From Mangrovibacterium lignilyticum (GTDB taxonomy: Bacteria > Bacteroidota > Bacteroidia > Bacteroidales > Prolixibacteraceae): 64,000 nt of DNA. Under the pieces are notes generated by a model that was not told where the DNA came from, made no database searches, and saw only the letters and a program-made list of their open reading frames with translations. Positions within the stretch are counted from its first letter, which is position 1; each line of letters starts with the position of its first letter. Where the stretch lies: NCBI RefSeq assembly GCF_010882175.1, contig NZ_WKLH01000001.1:434001-498000 (forward strand), in the 5' to 3' direction. Made by a program: the position numbers and the translations under genes. This document shows positions 16,210 to 24,791 of this stretch, one piece after another.

Positions 16210-17202
16210 CTACTCCCCCGCAGGGTTCCAGTTGTCGCTTCCGCTTTTCACCCGGTTTTCTACCTTAAAGATATTTTCAAGGGTATATTCTTTGGCCTCT
16301 TTGGCACTCAGTTGGTGCGACCAGCTTACCCGTTCTTCGGCATTTGCTCCGGCTCCGGTGCTCTCGAACTCAGCATAAAAAGCCGTCTGATCGCGTTCGG
16401 TGCCTGACCAGTTCGACCAGCCCTGTGCTAAAATGTGATCGCCCAAGGCACAGTTCAAATAAACCACTTTGGCATAAGCGCGCCACGGACGGCCCAAATA
16501 ACAACTGGCAACGCCTTCGTCGGCTGTCAAGGTACAATTCAGAAAGACATAGCCGAACGGCTGATTTTCGGACGTGCTGGCTGCCGTCACATACGAGTCG
16601 CTTTTACTGTTGATGGTGCAGCTGTCGAACACGGCAATGGCCTCGCCAAAAATGAAATCGGTGGTGCCCTCAATAAAACAGTCTTTGTAATACTGGCGGC
16701 TACCTTCTCCCGCGGCGTAAAGCGTATCCTGATGCCCCAGAATCCGGCAGTTGCGGAACTGGCAACGGTCGCCTTCAACATGCAGAGCCACCGCCTGTCC
16801 AACCGGGCCCGATGAGTTCATGATGGTCAGATTCTCCGCCGCAAAGTCGTTGGCTTCAACCTTAACCGTATAAGTGTGAAAGGTGCTGTTTCGGCCTAAG
16901 TTCAGCTTTTCAAAATGATCGTCGTAAGTGATAATGGTTTCATTCACATCTTCACCTTTCAGCGTCAGCTTGTTGTTCCACGAGTACACGCACACTTTTT
17001 CGATGTAGATGCCTTTCTTGATGTGAATCACAATCGGCTTGTCGGGAAATGCTTTGGTCGCATTAATCGCCGCCTGAATACTGGTGAAATCTCCGCTGCC
17101 ATCTTTGGCTACGGTCATCTCATAGTTCACTTCGGCTTTACTGCTCATCGCCGTTCCAACGACGGCCAAACAAATCAATAATAGTTTTCCGGCTAGTTTC
17201 AT
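16210..17202 (-). CDS. pectin methylesterase (CE8)
   Basis: 330-residue secreted pectinesterase that removes methyl groups from galacturonic acid. A signal peptide (~1-23, ends SSKA) is followed by DGSGDFTSIQAAI and the family motifs GQAVAL (~135-140), HQDTLY (~157-162, acid/base Asp), DFIFG (~182-186, nucleophile Asp) and LGRPW (~236-240, Arg). No lipobox, so probably periplasmic. Seven bases separate it from the CE12 gene upstream. A second CE8 lies at 18016-19002; the two are clear paralogues but not recent copies. Confidence 0.95.
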   Translation of the reverse strand: MKLAGKLLLICLAVVGTAMSSKAEVNYEMTVAKDGSGDFTSIQAAINATKAFPDKPIVIHIKKGIYIEKVCVYSWNNKLTLKGEDVNETIITYDDHFEKLNLGRNSTFHTYTVKVEANDFAAENLTIMNSSGPVGQAVALHVEGDRCQFRNCRILGHQDTLYAAGEGSRQYYKDCFIEGTTDFIFGEAIAVFDSCTINSKSDSYVTAASTSENQPFGYVFLNCTLTADEGVASCYLGRPWRAYAKVVYLNCALGDHILAQGWSNWSGTERDQTAFYAEFESTGAGANAEERVSWSHQLSAKEAKEYTLENIFKVENRVKSGSDNWNPAGE

Positions 17203-17208
17203 TCTCTC

Positions 17209-18003
17209 TTATTTTTTTAGTTTCTGTAGTCCATCAAATACCAGGCCAGCGACGGCTTTAGCCCCTTCAGGTTGAAAGTGCGTGTTATCACTTTGTCCAT
17301 CCGGATAAGCTTTATAGACGCCGGCAGGCAGATTCATGAAATAGTTTTCCTTAACGTAATCCGGTCCAATTTTGGTAAATAACTCCGCTGAAGATCTCGT
17401 CAGGTCAATCAGGTAAACATCCAGCTCTGCGGCAACTTCCTTCATCGCACCGGGATAGTCTCCGTGAATGGTTCCCAACAACACGCCATCTTCCCAGGGA
17501 TAATTGCGCGTTACCGGGGTAATCAACACAGCGATGCCGCCTTTTTGCCGGGTCTGCGTTACAAACAAGCACAAAAACTCTTTGTACCCTTCAATATTGA
17601 CATAGCGCTCCGGTTTACTTTCGGCTGCATCGTTGTGCCCGAACTGCATCAAAACAAAATCACCGGCTTGCATTTCGTCGTACACCGCCCGCCAACGTCC
17701 TTCCTGGAAGAAGGTGCGTGTGCTCCGGCCACCTTTTGCCCGATCGTCGACAACCACCGAGTCGGCAGCAATGAGCTCAATCCGGGCTAAACTGTCTTTG
17801 CATAAATAGGATTGAAAAACCTGTCCCCATCCGGTAATCGGGAACTTCTGTTGTTGGTAATTATCCTCGAGGCTGTAATCGGCAACAGTGGAGTCGCCAA
17901 TCAGGTAAACCTTTACCGGTCGGCTGCTGTCGTCTTCCTGCGATTTGGGTTGACAGGCAAACGCCAACAACACCAGCATCAGTGTGGCTATCTTTCTGCT
18001 CAT
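17209..18003 (-). CDS. rhamnogalacturonan acetylesterase (CE12), lipoprotein
   Basis: 264-residue SGNH hydrolase that removes acetyl groups from pectin backbones. Lipobox ends at Cys17 (VLLAFAC). SGNH blocks: YLIGDSTVADY (Ser), GWGQVFQSYL and AKGGRSTRTF (Gly), QFGHNDA (Asn), and SDNTHFQPEGA (Asp/His dyad). Chosen start is ATG 18003, as the frame's first codon at 18012 is GTG. It lies 12 bp after the CE8 stop at 18016 and 6 bp before the next CE8, so all three esterases are one transcript. Confidence 0.92.
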   Translation of the reverse strand: MSRKIATLMLVLLAFACQPKSQEDDSSRPVKVYLIGDSTVADYSLEDNYQQQKFPITGWGQVFQSYLCKDSLARIELIAADSVVVDDRAKGGRSTRTFFQEGRWRAVYDEMQAGDFVLMQFGHNDAAESKPERYVNIEGYKEFLCLFVTQTRQKGGIAVLITPVTRNYPWEDGVLLGTIHGDYPGAMKEVAAELDVYLIDLTRSSAELFTKIGPDYVKENYFMNLPAGVYKAYPDGQSDNTHFQPEGAKAVAGLVFDGLQKLKK

Positions 18004-18015
18004 GTTCACCACCGG

Positions 18016-19002
18016 TTAAAGTTCAGGCATCCAATCGTCGGCAAAAGCCGGTGATACCGATTCGGCACTAAAAATATTTTTCAGGCTGTATTGTTGCGCT
18101 TGTTCATCGGTTAACTGGTGCGACCAGCCGGCACGATCAGTTGTATTCGATCCGGGGCCGGTACTGTTGTATTCGGCATAAAAGGCTGTTTCCTCGTTGC
18201 TGGCTTTGCCCCAGTTGTTCCATCCTTCGGGCTTAATCTGGGCGCCCAGGTCGCAGTTCAGATAAACCACATTGGAATACGGACGCCACGGACGACCTAA
18301 GAAGAAGCTGTTTTCTTCGGCATCGCCGGTGATCTGGCAATTCAAAAAGACAAACCCATATTTGTTGGTCTCAAGCGTTGACGCGGCTGTGACATAACCG
18401 CTGCTTTTGCAGAAGATTTCGCAGTTGTCGAACACCGCGATTGACCAGCCAAAAATAAAGTCGACCGTTCCCTCGATGTAGCAATCTTTGTAGTATTGGC
18501 GACTACGGTCCCCCTGTGGGTACAAGGTGTCCTGGTTGCCCAGAAAGCGACAATTGTTGAAACTGATTTTATCGCCGGTTACCCGCACCGCGACAGCCTG
18601 TCCTACCGGGCCGGCCGAATTTTCGAAGGTGATATTCGCGGCTTTAAAATCGTCGGCAAAGATGAAGAAGCCCGATGAACCGGTTGTTCCTTTCTCTTCA
18701 CCAAAAATATTTTTCTTCTGAGCGTAGTCATCGTAGGTGATGATGGTTTTCATCTTGTCTTCGCCGATAAAAGTGACCTGGCGTTTGCTGGTCGGCAGCA
18801 CCAACTTCTCTTTGTAGGTTCCGTTTTTAATGAAAATGACGGTTTCATTTTTCCGGAAATCAGGCACTGCATCAATGGCTTCCTGCACTGTTTTGAAATC
18901 GCCTTCGCCGGATGGATCGACAATAAAGTCAGCTTTTAGACTTTGCGCCTCAACCATCAAACAAGCCATCAAGGCCACAAGTAATAGGTGTAACTTTTTC
19001 AT
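18016..19002 (-). CDS. pectin methylesterase (CE8), second copy
   Basis: 328-residue secreted pectinesterase from ATG 19002 (MKKLHLLLVALMACLMVEAQ, signal peptide). Motifs: GQAVAV (~135), NQDTLY (~156-161), DFIFG (~181-185), LGRPW (~235-239). It differs from the CE8 at 16210 by an insertion around residues 100-110 (EEKGTTGSSG), in loops near the active site that could set methyl-pattern preference. The frame runs up to 19032 but that extension lacks signal-peptide character. It follows the PL1 gene with a 36-bp gap. Confidence 0.95.
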   Translation of the reverse strand: MKKLHLLLVALMACLMVEAQSLKADFIVDPSGEGDFKTVQEAIDAVPDFRKNETVIFIKNGTYKEKLVLPTSKRQVTFIGEDKMKTIITYDDYAQKKNIFGEEKGTTGSSGFFIFADDFKAANITFENSAGPVGQAVAVRVTGDKISFNNCRFLGNQDTLYPQGDRSRQYYKDCYIEGTVDFIFGWSIAVFDNCEIFCKSSGYVTAASTLETNKYGFVFLNCQITGDAEENSFFLGRPWRPYSNVVYLNCDLGAQIKPEGWNNWGKASNEETAFYAEYNSTGPGSNTTDRAGWSHQLTDEQAQQYSLKNIFSAESVSPAFADDWMPEL

Positions 19003-19038
19003 TATAGGGATGATATTCTGAAGATTTATCAATTCAAG

Positions 19039-20421
19039 TTATTTCGTTTCAAGCAATTCGTTCAAATAAACTTCAAGGTTTGTGTATGCTTTCGACAATT
19101 TATAGGCCGAACCGTCGGAAGCGTCATTCGCCTGAAGCCCTTTCTTGGCTTCCCAGGCATCGGGCATGCCATCGCCGTCAGTGTCTTTTGGCGCCGGTTT
19201 CGATTTCAGGTCGGGATAACCGCCAACATCAGTCTGCGAGTCGATAATTCCCGGCAGCTGGCCGCTCGACCCCCGGTAAGTGGCTGTTCCGCTTTCAACT
19301 TCCTTCACAATGCGTTGATCAACCGGATCGCGTACGAAGCTGGCACCACTGCCTTCCAACACAGAATGGTAAGCTTGCTCAGCCGTTTCCTGCTCAATGG
19401 GGCAAAACGGGAAAGGCTTATCCGATTTGGCTTTTTCCAACACGGCGCCTTCATCCAGATCTACCCCGCCATTCCAATTGTCTTTGGTTACCTGCTCGTT
19501 GCCGGCCACATAGTTATCGGCGATGTAGAATTGCCCGAAAGGCAAATCATCCTGCGCCCGAAAAACATTGAAGATGCGATGGTCTAACTTCTCCGGTGTC
19601 GCCGGTCCTGGTTTGTAATAGTTCGCCACCATATTCTGCTGCGCCTTTTCACCGGCATAGGTGCTGTTCACCTTCCAGTTGTAAACGACATTGTTCCGGA
19701 AATCAACTAAATCGGTCCAAGGCACATTATAGCGTGAGCCATTGAAGCGTGGATTGCGACTCGAGTTATGCGCAAACAGGTTGTGATGGAAGGTGACCTT
19801 CTCGCCGCCCCAGATCCCTCCGTAACCGTGCTCGCCTTTGTGGTGTACCGAATTATTCAACGCTTCGGAAATAATACACCACTGAACGGTTGCCGTGTGC
19901 ATTTCATAAAGCGAAGCACATTCGTCGGTTGCCCAGCTAAAACTGCAATGGTCAATCAGGATATTTTTTTGTTGCCGAATCGTCATCGCATCTCCTTCAA
20001 CTTTATTGGTATCGCCCAGGCGAAAACGCATGTAGCGGATAATCGCGTTGCTGGCATTAATCACCACGGGATAGCCGCCAACACAAATACCGTCGCCGGG
20101 CGCGGATTGTCCGGCCAGGGTGAAATCGTCGTTCTTAACGCGCAGTTCAGACTTCAGGGCAATGGTACCCGACACGTCGAAAACAAGGATCCGCGGTCCC
20201 TTTTCGTCCAGCCCAGCCCGAAGACTGCCTTTGCCGGAATCATTTAAGTTGGTCACATGAATAACCTTCCCGCCACGGCCTCCGGTGGTATATTTGCCAT
20301 AGCCTTCAGCACCGGGAAAAGCCAGCGCTTGTCCATCTGATTTCGTGATATCGCCTGCATTGGCCTGCATACACAGTCCGAGGACAAGCAGCAGAAGCAT
20401 TAACTTTACGTTCATAGTCAT
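19039..20421 (-). CDS. PL1 pectate lyase
   Basis: 460-residue secreted polysaccharide lyase family 1 enzyme that cleaves de-esterified homogalacturonan by beta-elimination with calcium. A signal peptide (to about QANA) precedes FPGAEGYGKYTTGGRGG, the usual Bacteroidota PL1 start, and a beta-helix with VEGDAMTIRQQKNILIDH, CSFSWATDE and HHNLFAHNSSRNPR (catalytic Arg region). The C-terminus carries DTDGDGMPDAWE, a calcium-binding type-3-like repeat often found at the end of such enzymes. Start is ATG 20421, since the codon at 20430 is TTG. Confidence 0.92.
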   Translation of the reverse strand: MTMNVKLMLLLLVLGLCMQANAGDITKSDGQALAFPGAEGYGKYTTGGRGGKVIHVTNLNDSGKGSLRAGLDEKGPRILVFDVSGTIALKSELRVKNDDFTLAGQSAPGDGICVGGYPVVINASNAIIRYMRFRLGDTNKVEGDAMTIRQQKNILIDHCSFSWATDECASLYEMHTATVQWCIISEALNNSVHHKGEHGYGGIWGGEKVTFHHNLFAHNSSRNPRFNGSRYNVPWTDLVDFRNNVVYNWKVNSTYAGEKAQQNMVANYYKPGPATPEKLDHRIFNVFRAQDDLPFGQFYIADNYVAGNEQVTKDNWNGGVDLDEGAVLEKAKSDKPFPFCPIEQETAEQAYHSVLEGSGASFVRDPVDQRIVKEVESGTATYRGSSGQLPGIIDSQTDVGGYPDLKSKPAPKDTDGDGMPDAWEAKKGLQANDASDGSAYKLSKAYTNLEVYLNELLETK

Positions 20422-20522
20422 CCGATTCAATGGGTTGATTTATTAGGTTTCGTAAAAGTAGGATGAAAGCCCAACGTTCGAAGGTGTCAAATTGGTGGAA
20501 CAAGGGCGGTAAAATGACAAAG

Positions 20523-20553
20523 AAGCCTGTAAACAATTATTTACAGGCCTTCC
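20523..20553. terminator. hairpin between esterase and PL1 genes
   Basis: gcctgtaaa (20526-20534) and tttacaggc (20541-20549) pair over nine bases with flanking complementarity and short T-rich flanks on both strands. It sits in the 173-bp gap between the alpha/beta esterase stop and the PL1 start, and could end or attenuate the SusC-SusD transcript before the PL1-GH28 genes. Confidence 0.5.
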
Positions 20554-20594
20554 TTTTGAACCGATTTGAGGTTCTTGTACCTTGAATTCGTTGC

Positions 20595-21578
20595 TTACTT
20601 TAACATCCTGTCCAGGAAATTGGCCATGAAAAACATCGCCTCATTGTGCCAGGGCTGCACCAACCAAAAGGCATGGTACCTGACATTGAATGTGTGCCTT
20701 TCGTGATAAATGCCCCACTGGTCCATCATGGCCGTCAGCTCATTCATCCCTGCGGTAAAACGAGGATGCGGACTGGTCAGAAAAAGCATCGGTGGCATAT
20801 TTTCACTGGCCCAAAAGATGGGCGAAGCTTCTTTCCAGCGATCGGGCCGTTGGTAGAAATCACCTTCCAGCCAACGCACATCATAGGAGTCCGGCTGCCG
20901 TTCACTCTTCAACGACCACGGAGCCATAAAGTCGATCACCCCATCCATGTCAACAATGGCCTGAACGGCGGTCGAATAGCCTTCATTTCCCTGATCACCT
21001 TCAAACTTTTCCACATCACCGGTCAATCCAACCAGGGAAGCTATTTGTCCGCCGGCCGAAGCTCCGGAGATAGCAATCTTATCCGGATCAATATTCAGTT
21101 CCTCCGCATGAGCACGCAAATACCGAATAGCTGCCTTCACATTGTAGATCGCCGCCGGATACGGTGCTTCGAGCACTAACTGGTATTCTACAGCTGCCGT
21201 AACGTACCCCCGCGCTGCCAAATATTCAGCAATCGGCACCTGATTGGCTTTGCTACCAGTAACCCAGGCACCACCATGCACCAACACAACCGCCGGATAT
21301 TTTCCTGCTTTCTCCGGACGAAATAAATCCAGATGCAAATCGCGGTCGCCATAGGGTGTATCCTTTAAAGTTGTGTAAACGACATCATACTCTGCTTTAA
21401 CACCGTCAGGCACAACATCCTTAACAGGCTTAACATCGGGATAAGCCCGTTTAAACTTAAGATAGGTACTGTGTATCGTGAAGGAGGTATCCCTGGGAAT
21501 CTCGGGATTCCAGATCTGAGCCCGGGCTCCTACAGCGAGCGTGAATATGGTCAAAAAGGTGATCAAGATTTTTTTCAT
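20595..21578 (-). CDS. secreted alpha/beta-hydrolase, probable carbohydrate esterase
   Basis: 327-residue esterase of the BD-FAE/acetyl-esterase type. The signal peptide ends near ARA; HGGAW is the oxyanion-hole motif, GASAGG the nucleophile elbow (AISGASAGGQIAS), and the C-terminal YHAFW block supplies the histidine. In pectin loci such enzymes remove acetyl or feruloyl groups; which one is not visible. Minus strand, 126 bp downstream of the DUF6298 gene. Confidence 0.8.
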   Translation of the reverse strand: MKKILITFLTIFTLAVGARAQIWNPEIPRDTSFTIHSTYLKFKRAYPDVKPVKDVVPDGVKAEYDVVYTTLKDTPYGDRDLHLDLFRPEKAGKYPAVVLVHGGAWVTGSKANQVPIAEYLAARGYVTAAVEYQLVLEAPYPAAIYNVKAAIRYLRAHAEELNIDPDKIAISGASAGGQIASLVGLTGDVEKFEGDQGNEGYSTAVQAIVDMDGVIDFMAPWSLKSERQPDSYDVRWLEGDFYQRPDRWKEASPIFWASENMPPMLFLTSPHPRFTAGMNELTAMMDQWGIYHERHTFNVRYHAFWLVQPWHNEAMFFMANFLDRMLK

Positions 21579-21704
21579 AATTCGGAATTCTAGTTTGATT
21601 TGAAAATTGCGTAAGGTTCTTTGCTTGTCAAAAGTAAGGAAGAACTACTTGTTTACAGATAAAAAATCATCTAAATACGGGGGCCAAATCGCCTTTTGCC
21701 CTTA

Positions 21705-24695
21705 TTAAATAGCTTTCAGCAGTGCGATCCACTCCCGCGAATCCGGCTTGACCAAAACTCCATTTTCCACAATACGAACCGGCTTTGAGCTTTCGATTAC
21801 AAGTCCCGAGTTCGGATCATACCAGGTCAGTTTGTACGCTTTGGTAGACCGGGATTCCGCAAACGTCAAGTTCTCGCCACTCAATGAGCACAGAAGGAAC
21901 TGGCGACGATCAACATCTTCCATTTGCCAGGTATAGTCGTCCTCTTTTACCAGCTCATCAGTTGGATTGAACAGATTTGAACGCCCATCCAGAAAGAGAT
22001 TGACAAAATCGGAGAAGGAATAATGATCGGGTAAAGAAAGAGATTGATACTCCATGGCAACTAATGCTCCTCCGGCAAAAAAAGCAGGAACTTCGCTCAC
22101 TCCATTGCTAACAGAAAAAATGGCTTTCTCTGGAAATCTTTCGTGATATTCACGAACTTGCCGGTAAACATTTTCTGCTGTTGTTGCAAACGGATAATCG
22201 CTTGACAATACGAATGCTTCGCCCACCATTTGGCGAAAAGACTGGTTCGTTCCACCTTCGGGTGCCCAAAGTTCTTCGCCATCTGAAAAAGATTCTCCCG
22301 ACCGATACTGCCAATAGCGGGTATCGATCGCGTCTATTTCAGCCGCCAATACCGGATCGTTTAGGATTGAATCGGTCACATTTTTAGCAGCTGCCATTAT
22401 CAAGTGAACATCCTGCTGGTGTTGCCTTTCCCAATCCATAACCGTTTCAATAAAGAAACGTTGAAAATTCACCGGTCCGGCATACTGTATTCCCAGTTTG
22501 AACCAAACATTGTTGTAGTCGCCCAACTCATCCAAACAATGAAAAATATATAACCGATGTAACCTCGCCAATGCTGGATTTTCAGGGTCGTAAAACTCAT
22601 TACCCATCTGTGAACCTCCCCATTTATCCAGAGGCGGTGGTTCGGGAAGACCGGTTTCATTTACATTGTTCGCCGGCCTCCAGGGATAGTCGACCCAATG
22701 CGTGAGATATTCCAGCAAATTGTGCGTATCATAGAAATTGAAAATTACCCCCAAACCATTTTGATCGCTGAGCTTTGCAAAGCGAGTACAGCGATCGAAA
22801 TACCAGGGATTGAATTTTGTCAAATCGTAGTTGCTCAGCCCGTCCCACGCCGTTCCTTCTCCCGAACGTGCCCAGGGCATTTCGAAAAAAGGCGCCCAAA
22901 CATTTCCATCCGTCCGTTTTGTAATGGAATGATCGTCCCGTCGACGATCGTACCAAAGACCGGTAACGAGCTCATAAAAAAGATTTCCGTTCAGGCATTG
23001 GTCCTCAACCAGCGATTCAAGATCCTCGGTTAAATATTCACCCGATTTACCGGGTACAAACCGAGTAACACTTCTCCCGGACTGAGCCAATGGTTCAGTT
23101 TGACCCTTCCAGAAAGGATCTCCTTTTACGCCACCCCAAAAAGACTTTCCATCTCTCGTGAAGCGTCCGTTCTGAAGTTCTACAGGTTTAACTGTTCTCT
23201 GTTTCTCTTCGACCTCGAGCTCTTCATTTTCACCAGTAAAAACGGGTATTTCAGTAGACAAGTCCGCTGCATATCCTACCGCTGCAGAGCGATTCGCATG
23301 ATCGATGTTCCTGCCCTTCAATTGGGAGAGATAAAGACTCGAATCACATTCAACCTGTAGATTTGGTCCATAAACAGAACCTTCGGCCACGATTTCGCCT
23401 GCCTTGCAATTCCAGAGTAAAGAATTAGCCGCAGTCCATCCGCCACCCTGTGCACGATTGTAGCTGCAATCCAGTTTCAGACCGGCACCATCGATTTCAA
23501 CTTGCTCATACAAAAAACCGGATGCCCAGCTTTCGGCACCGCCATTATCTGCCAAAGCACTCTCAGCCTGACAGTTGAAAAACACATTGGGTCCACCGGC
23601 ACACATTCCGGCGGCAAAGCTGTTCGTTCCGCCCTCCGACCGGCAGTCGCGAACCAACACTTGCTGCCCTTCAACCCAAAAAGCTTGTCGCCGGAAACCA
23701 CCGACTTCAGCAATCGGATTAGTCGATTCACAGCGTAAAATACTGATTCGGCGAGCCCTGTTGCCAACATAAGCCAATGAGCTTACAAAATGCCTAGCTT
23801 TTACATTTCGCAACCAGCAATCTTCCGCATTTTGCAGCGAGACAGCAATCCACGAATGCTCCTCATCTTTCGGGTTTTGCAGATCGTATTCGCTGTCGAA
23901 ATTCAAATTCTCAATCCCCACATTGCGAACCAAGTTCCCGGCATCCAACTTTCGAATCTCGGCACCACCGCAAACCAACATAATTGCAGTCGTTATTGGA
24001 GCATCAAGCGTTATGGAACCACTCCCGGGATCTACCGCAACAATTTTGCGATCCCAATACAAGTCGCGCGTTCCGGGATCCCACTGCAATCCGCGGCGCT
24101 CGGCAAATGTTCCTTCTTTTTTATGCATCCCAATCATCGCAATCCAACTTTGCGGGCTTGGACGTTTTATTGCAATCTGATCGCCCGCCTTCAAACTTCC
24201 CAAATCAGAAACATGCAAAATCGTTCCCCCTGCCGGAACAATGGAATCTTTTACCAAAATGACTTCATTTGAGCTTTCTGTCAACTGTCCGTCAATTTCA
24301 ATTAAAGTTCTGCGGCTAATCCCCGTTGCCTTCAAAATAGTTCGTTTTTCCCCGGACTGGCCTCTTAAAACAATCCCACTGGATGCAATTGTTAAATTCC
24401 CGGACACCTGAAAAACGCCCTCGCCAAGCAATAGCGTACCACGATATCCACCTGAGTTTACCGGCAAAAGTCCCAATGAGTCGATTGCTGCCTGAATCAA
24501 TTGTGTATCATCCTCTCCGGATGGAAAAACGGTGAAAGTAGCAGGTACTACCGGAGGCTGCTTCCCCTGGCCCAAGTAGCCAACACAAGAAAAATCGATA
24601 AATTCGGACTTCAACTCGTCTTTCCCGGCGGAGAACAGCTTACTCGTTCCATTAATCAGCATAAACAAGAGTAGGGTCAGATATACTTTTTTCAT
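21705..24695 (-). CDS. two-domain secreted protein: pectate-lyase-like beta-helix plus DUF6298
   Basis: 996 residues. After a signal peptide, residues ~55-480 form a right-handed parallel beta-helix (DDTQLIQAAID, GIVLRGQSGE, NLVRNVGIENLNFD, CWLRNVKARHF). From ~505 (NGRFTRDGKSFWGGVKGD) the sequence changes to a TIM-barrel-like domain of the DUF6298 type with many Trp and acidic residues (FNFYDTHNLLEYLTHWV, AIDTRYWQYRSGE, LWAPEGGTNQSFRQ). DUF6298 has no biochemical function known to me; in this locus it would act on pectin side chains or oligosaccharides. ATG 24695, 97 bp after SusD. Confidence 0.8.
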   Translation of the reverse strand: MKKVYLTLLLFMLINGTSKLFSAGKDELKSEFIDFSCVGYLGQGKQPPVVPATFTVFPSGEDDTQLIQAAIDSLGLLPVNSGGYRGTLLLGEGVFQVSGNLTIASSGIVLRGQSGEKRTILKATGISRRTLIEIDGQLTESSNEVILVKDSIVPAGGTILHVSDLGSLKAGDQIAIKRPSPQSWIAMIGMHKKEGTFAERRGLQWDPGTRDLYWDRKIVAVDPGSGSITLDAPITTAIMLVCGGAEIRKLDAGNLVRNVGIENLNFDSEYDLQNPKDEEHSWIAVSLQNAEDCWLRNVKARHFVSSLAYVGNRARRISILRCESTNPIAEVGGFRRQAFWVEGQQVLVRDCRSEGGTNSFAAGMCAGGPNVFFNCQAESALADNGGAESWASGFLYEQVEIDGAGLKLDCSYNRAQGGGWTAANSLLWNCKAGEIVAEGSVYGPNLQVECDSSLYLSQLKGRNIDHANRSAAVGYAADLSTEIPVFTGENEELEVEEKQRTVKPVELQNGRFTRDGKSFWGGVKGDPFWKGQTEPLAQSGRSVTRFVPGKSGEYLTEDLESLVEDQCLNGNLFYELVTGLWYDRRRDDHSITKRTDGNVWAPFFEMPWARSGEGTAWDGLSNYDLTKFNPWYFDRCTRFAKLSDQNGLGVIFNFYDTHNLLEYLTHWVDYPWRPANNVNETGLPEPPPLDKWGGSQMGNEFYDPENPALARLHRLYIFHCLDELGDYNNVWFKLGIQYAGPVNFQRFFIETVMDWERQHQQDVHLIMAAAKNVTDSILNDPVLAAEIDAIDTRYWQYRSGESFSDGEELWAPEGGTNQSFRQMVGEAFVLSSDYPFATTAENVYRQVREYHERFPEKAIFSVSNGVSEVPAFFAGGALVAMEYQSLSLPDHYSFSDFVNLFLDGRSNLFNPTDELVKEDDYTWQMEDVDRRQFLLCSLSGENLTFAESRSTKAYKLTWYDPNSGLVIESSKPVRIVENGVLVKPDSREWIALLKAI

Positions 24696-24791
24696 TTCCG
24701 TGGTTTGAAAGGTTCTAAAATTGAGTTAACAAAAGCGAAGAAAGGACTACGATTTACACCGCAGTCCTTCACTCCCATAAAAAAGCTCCAA

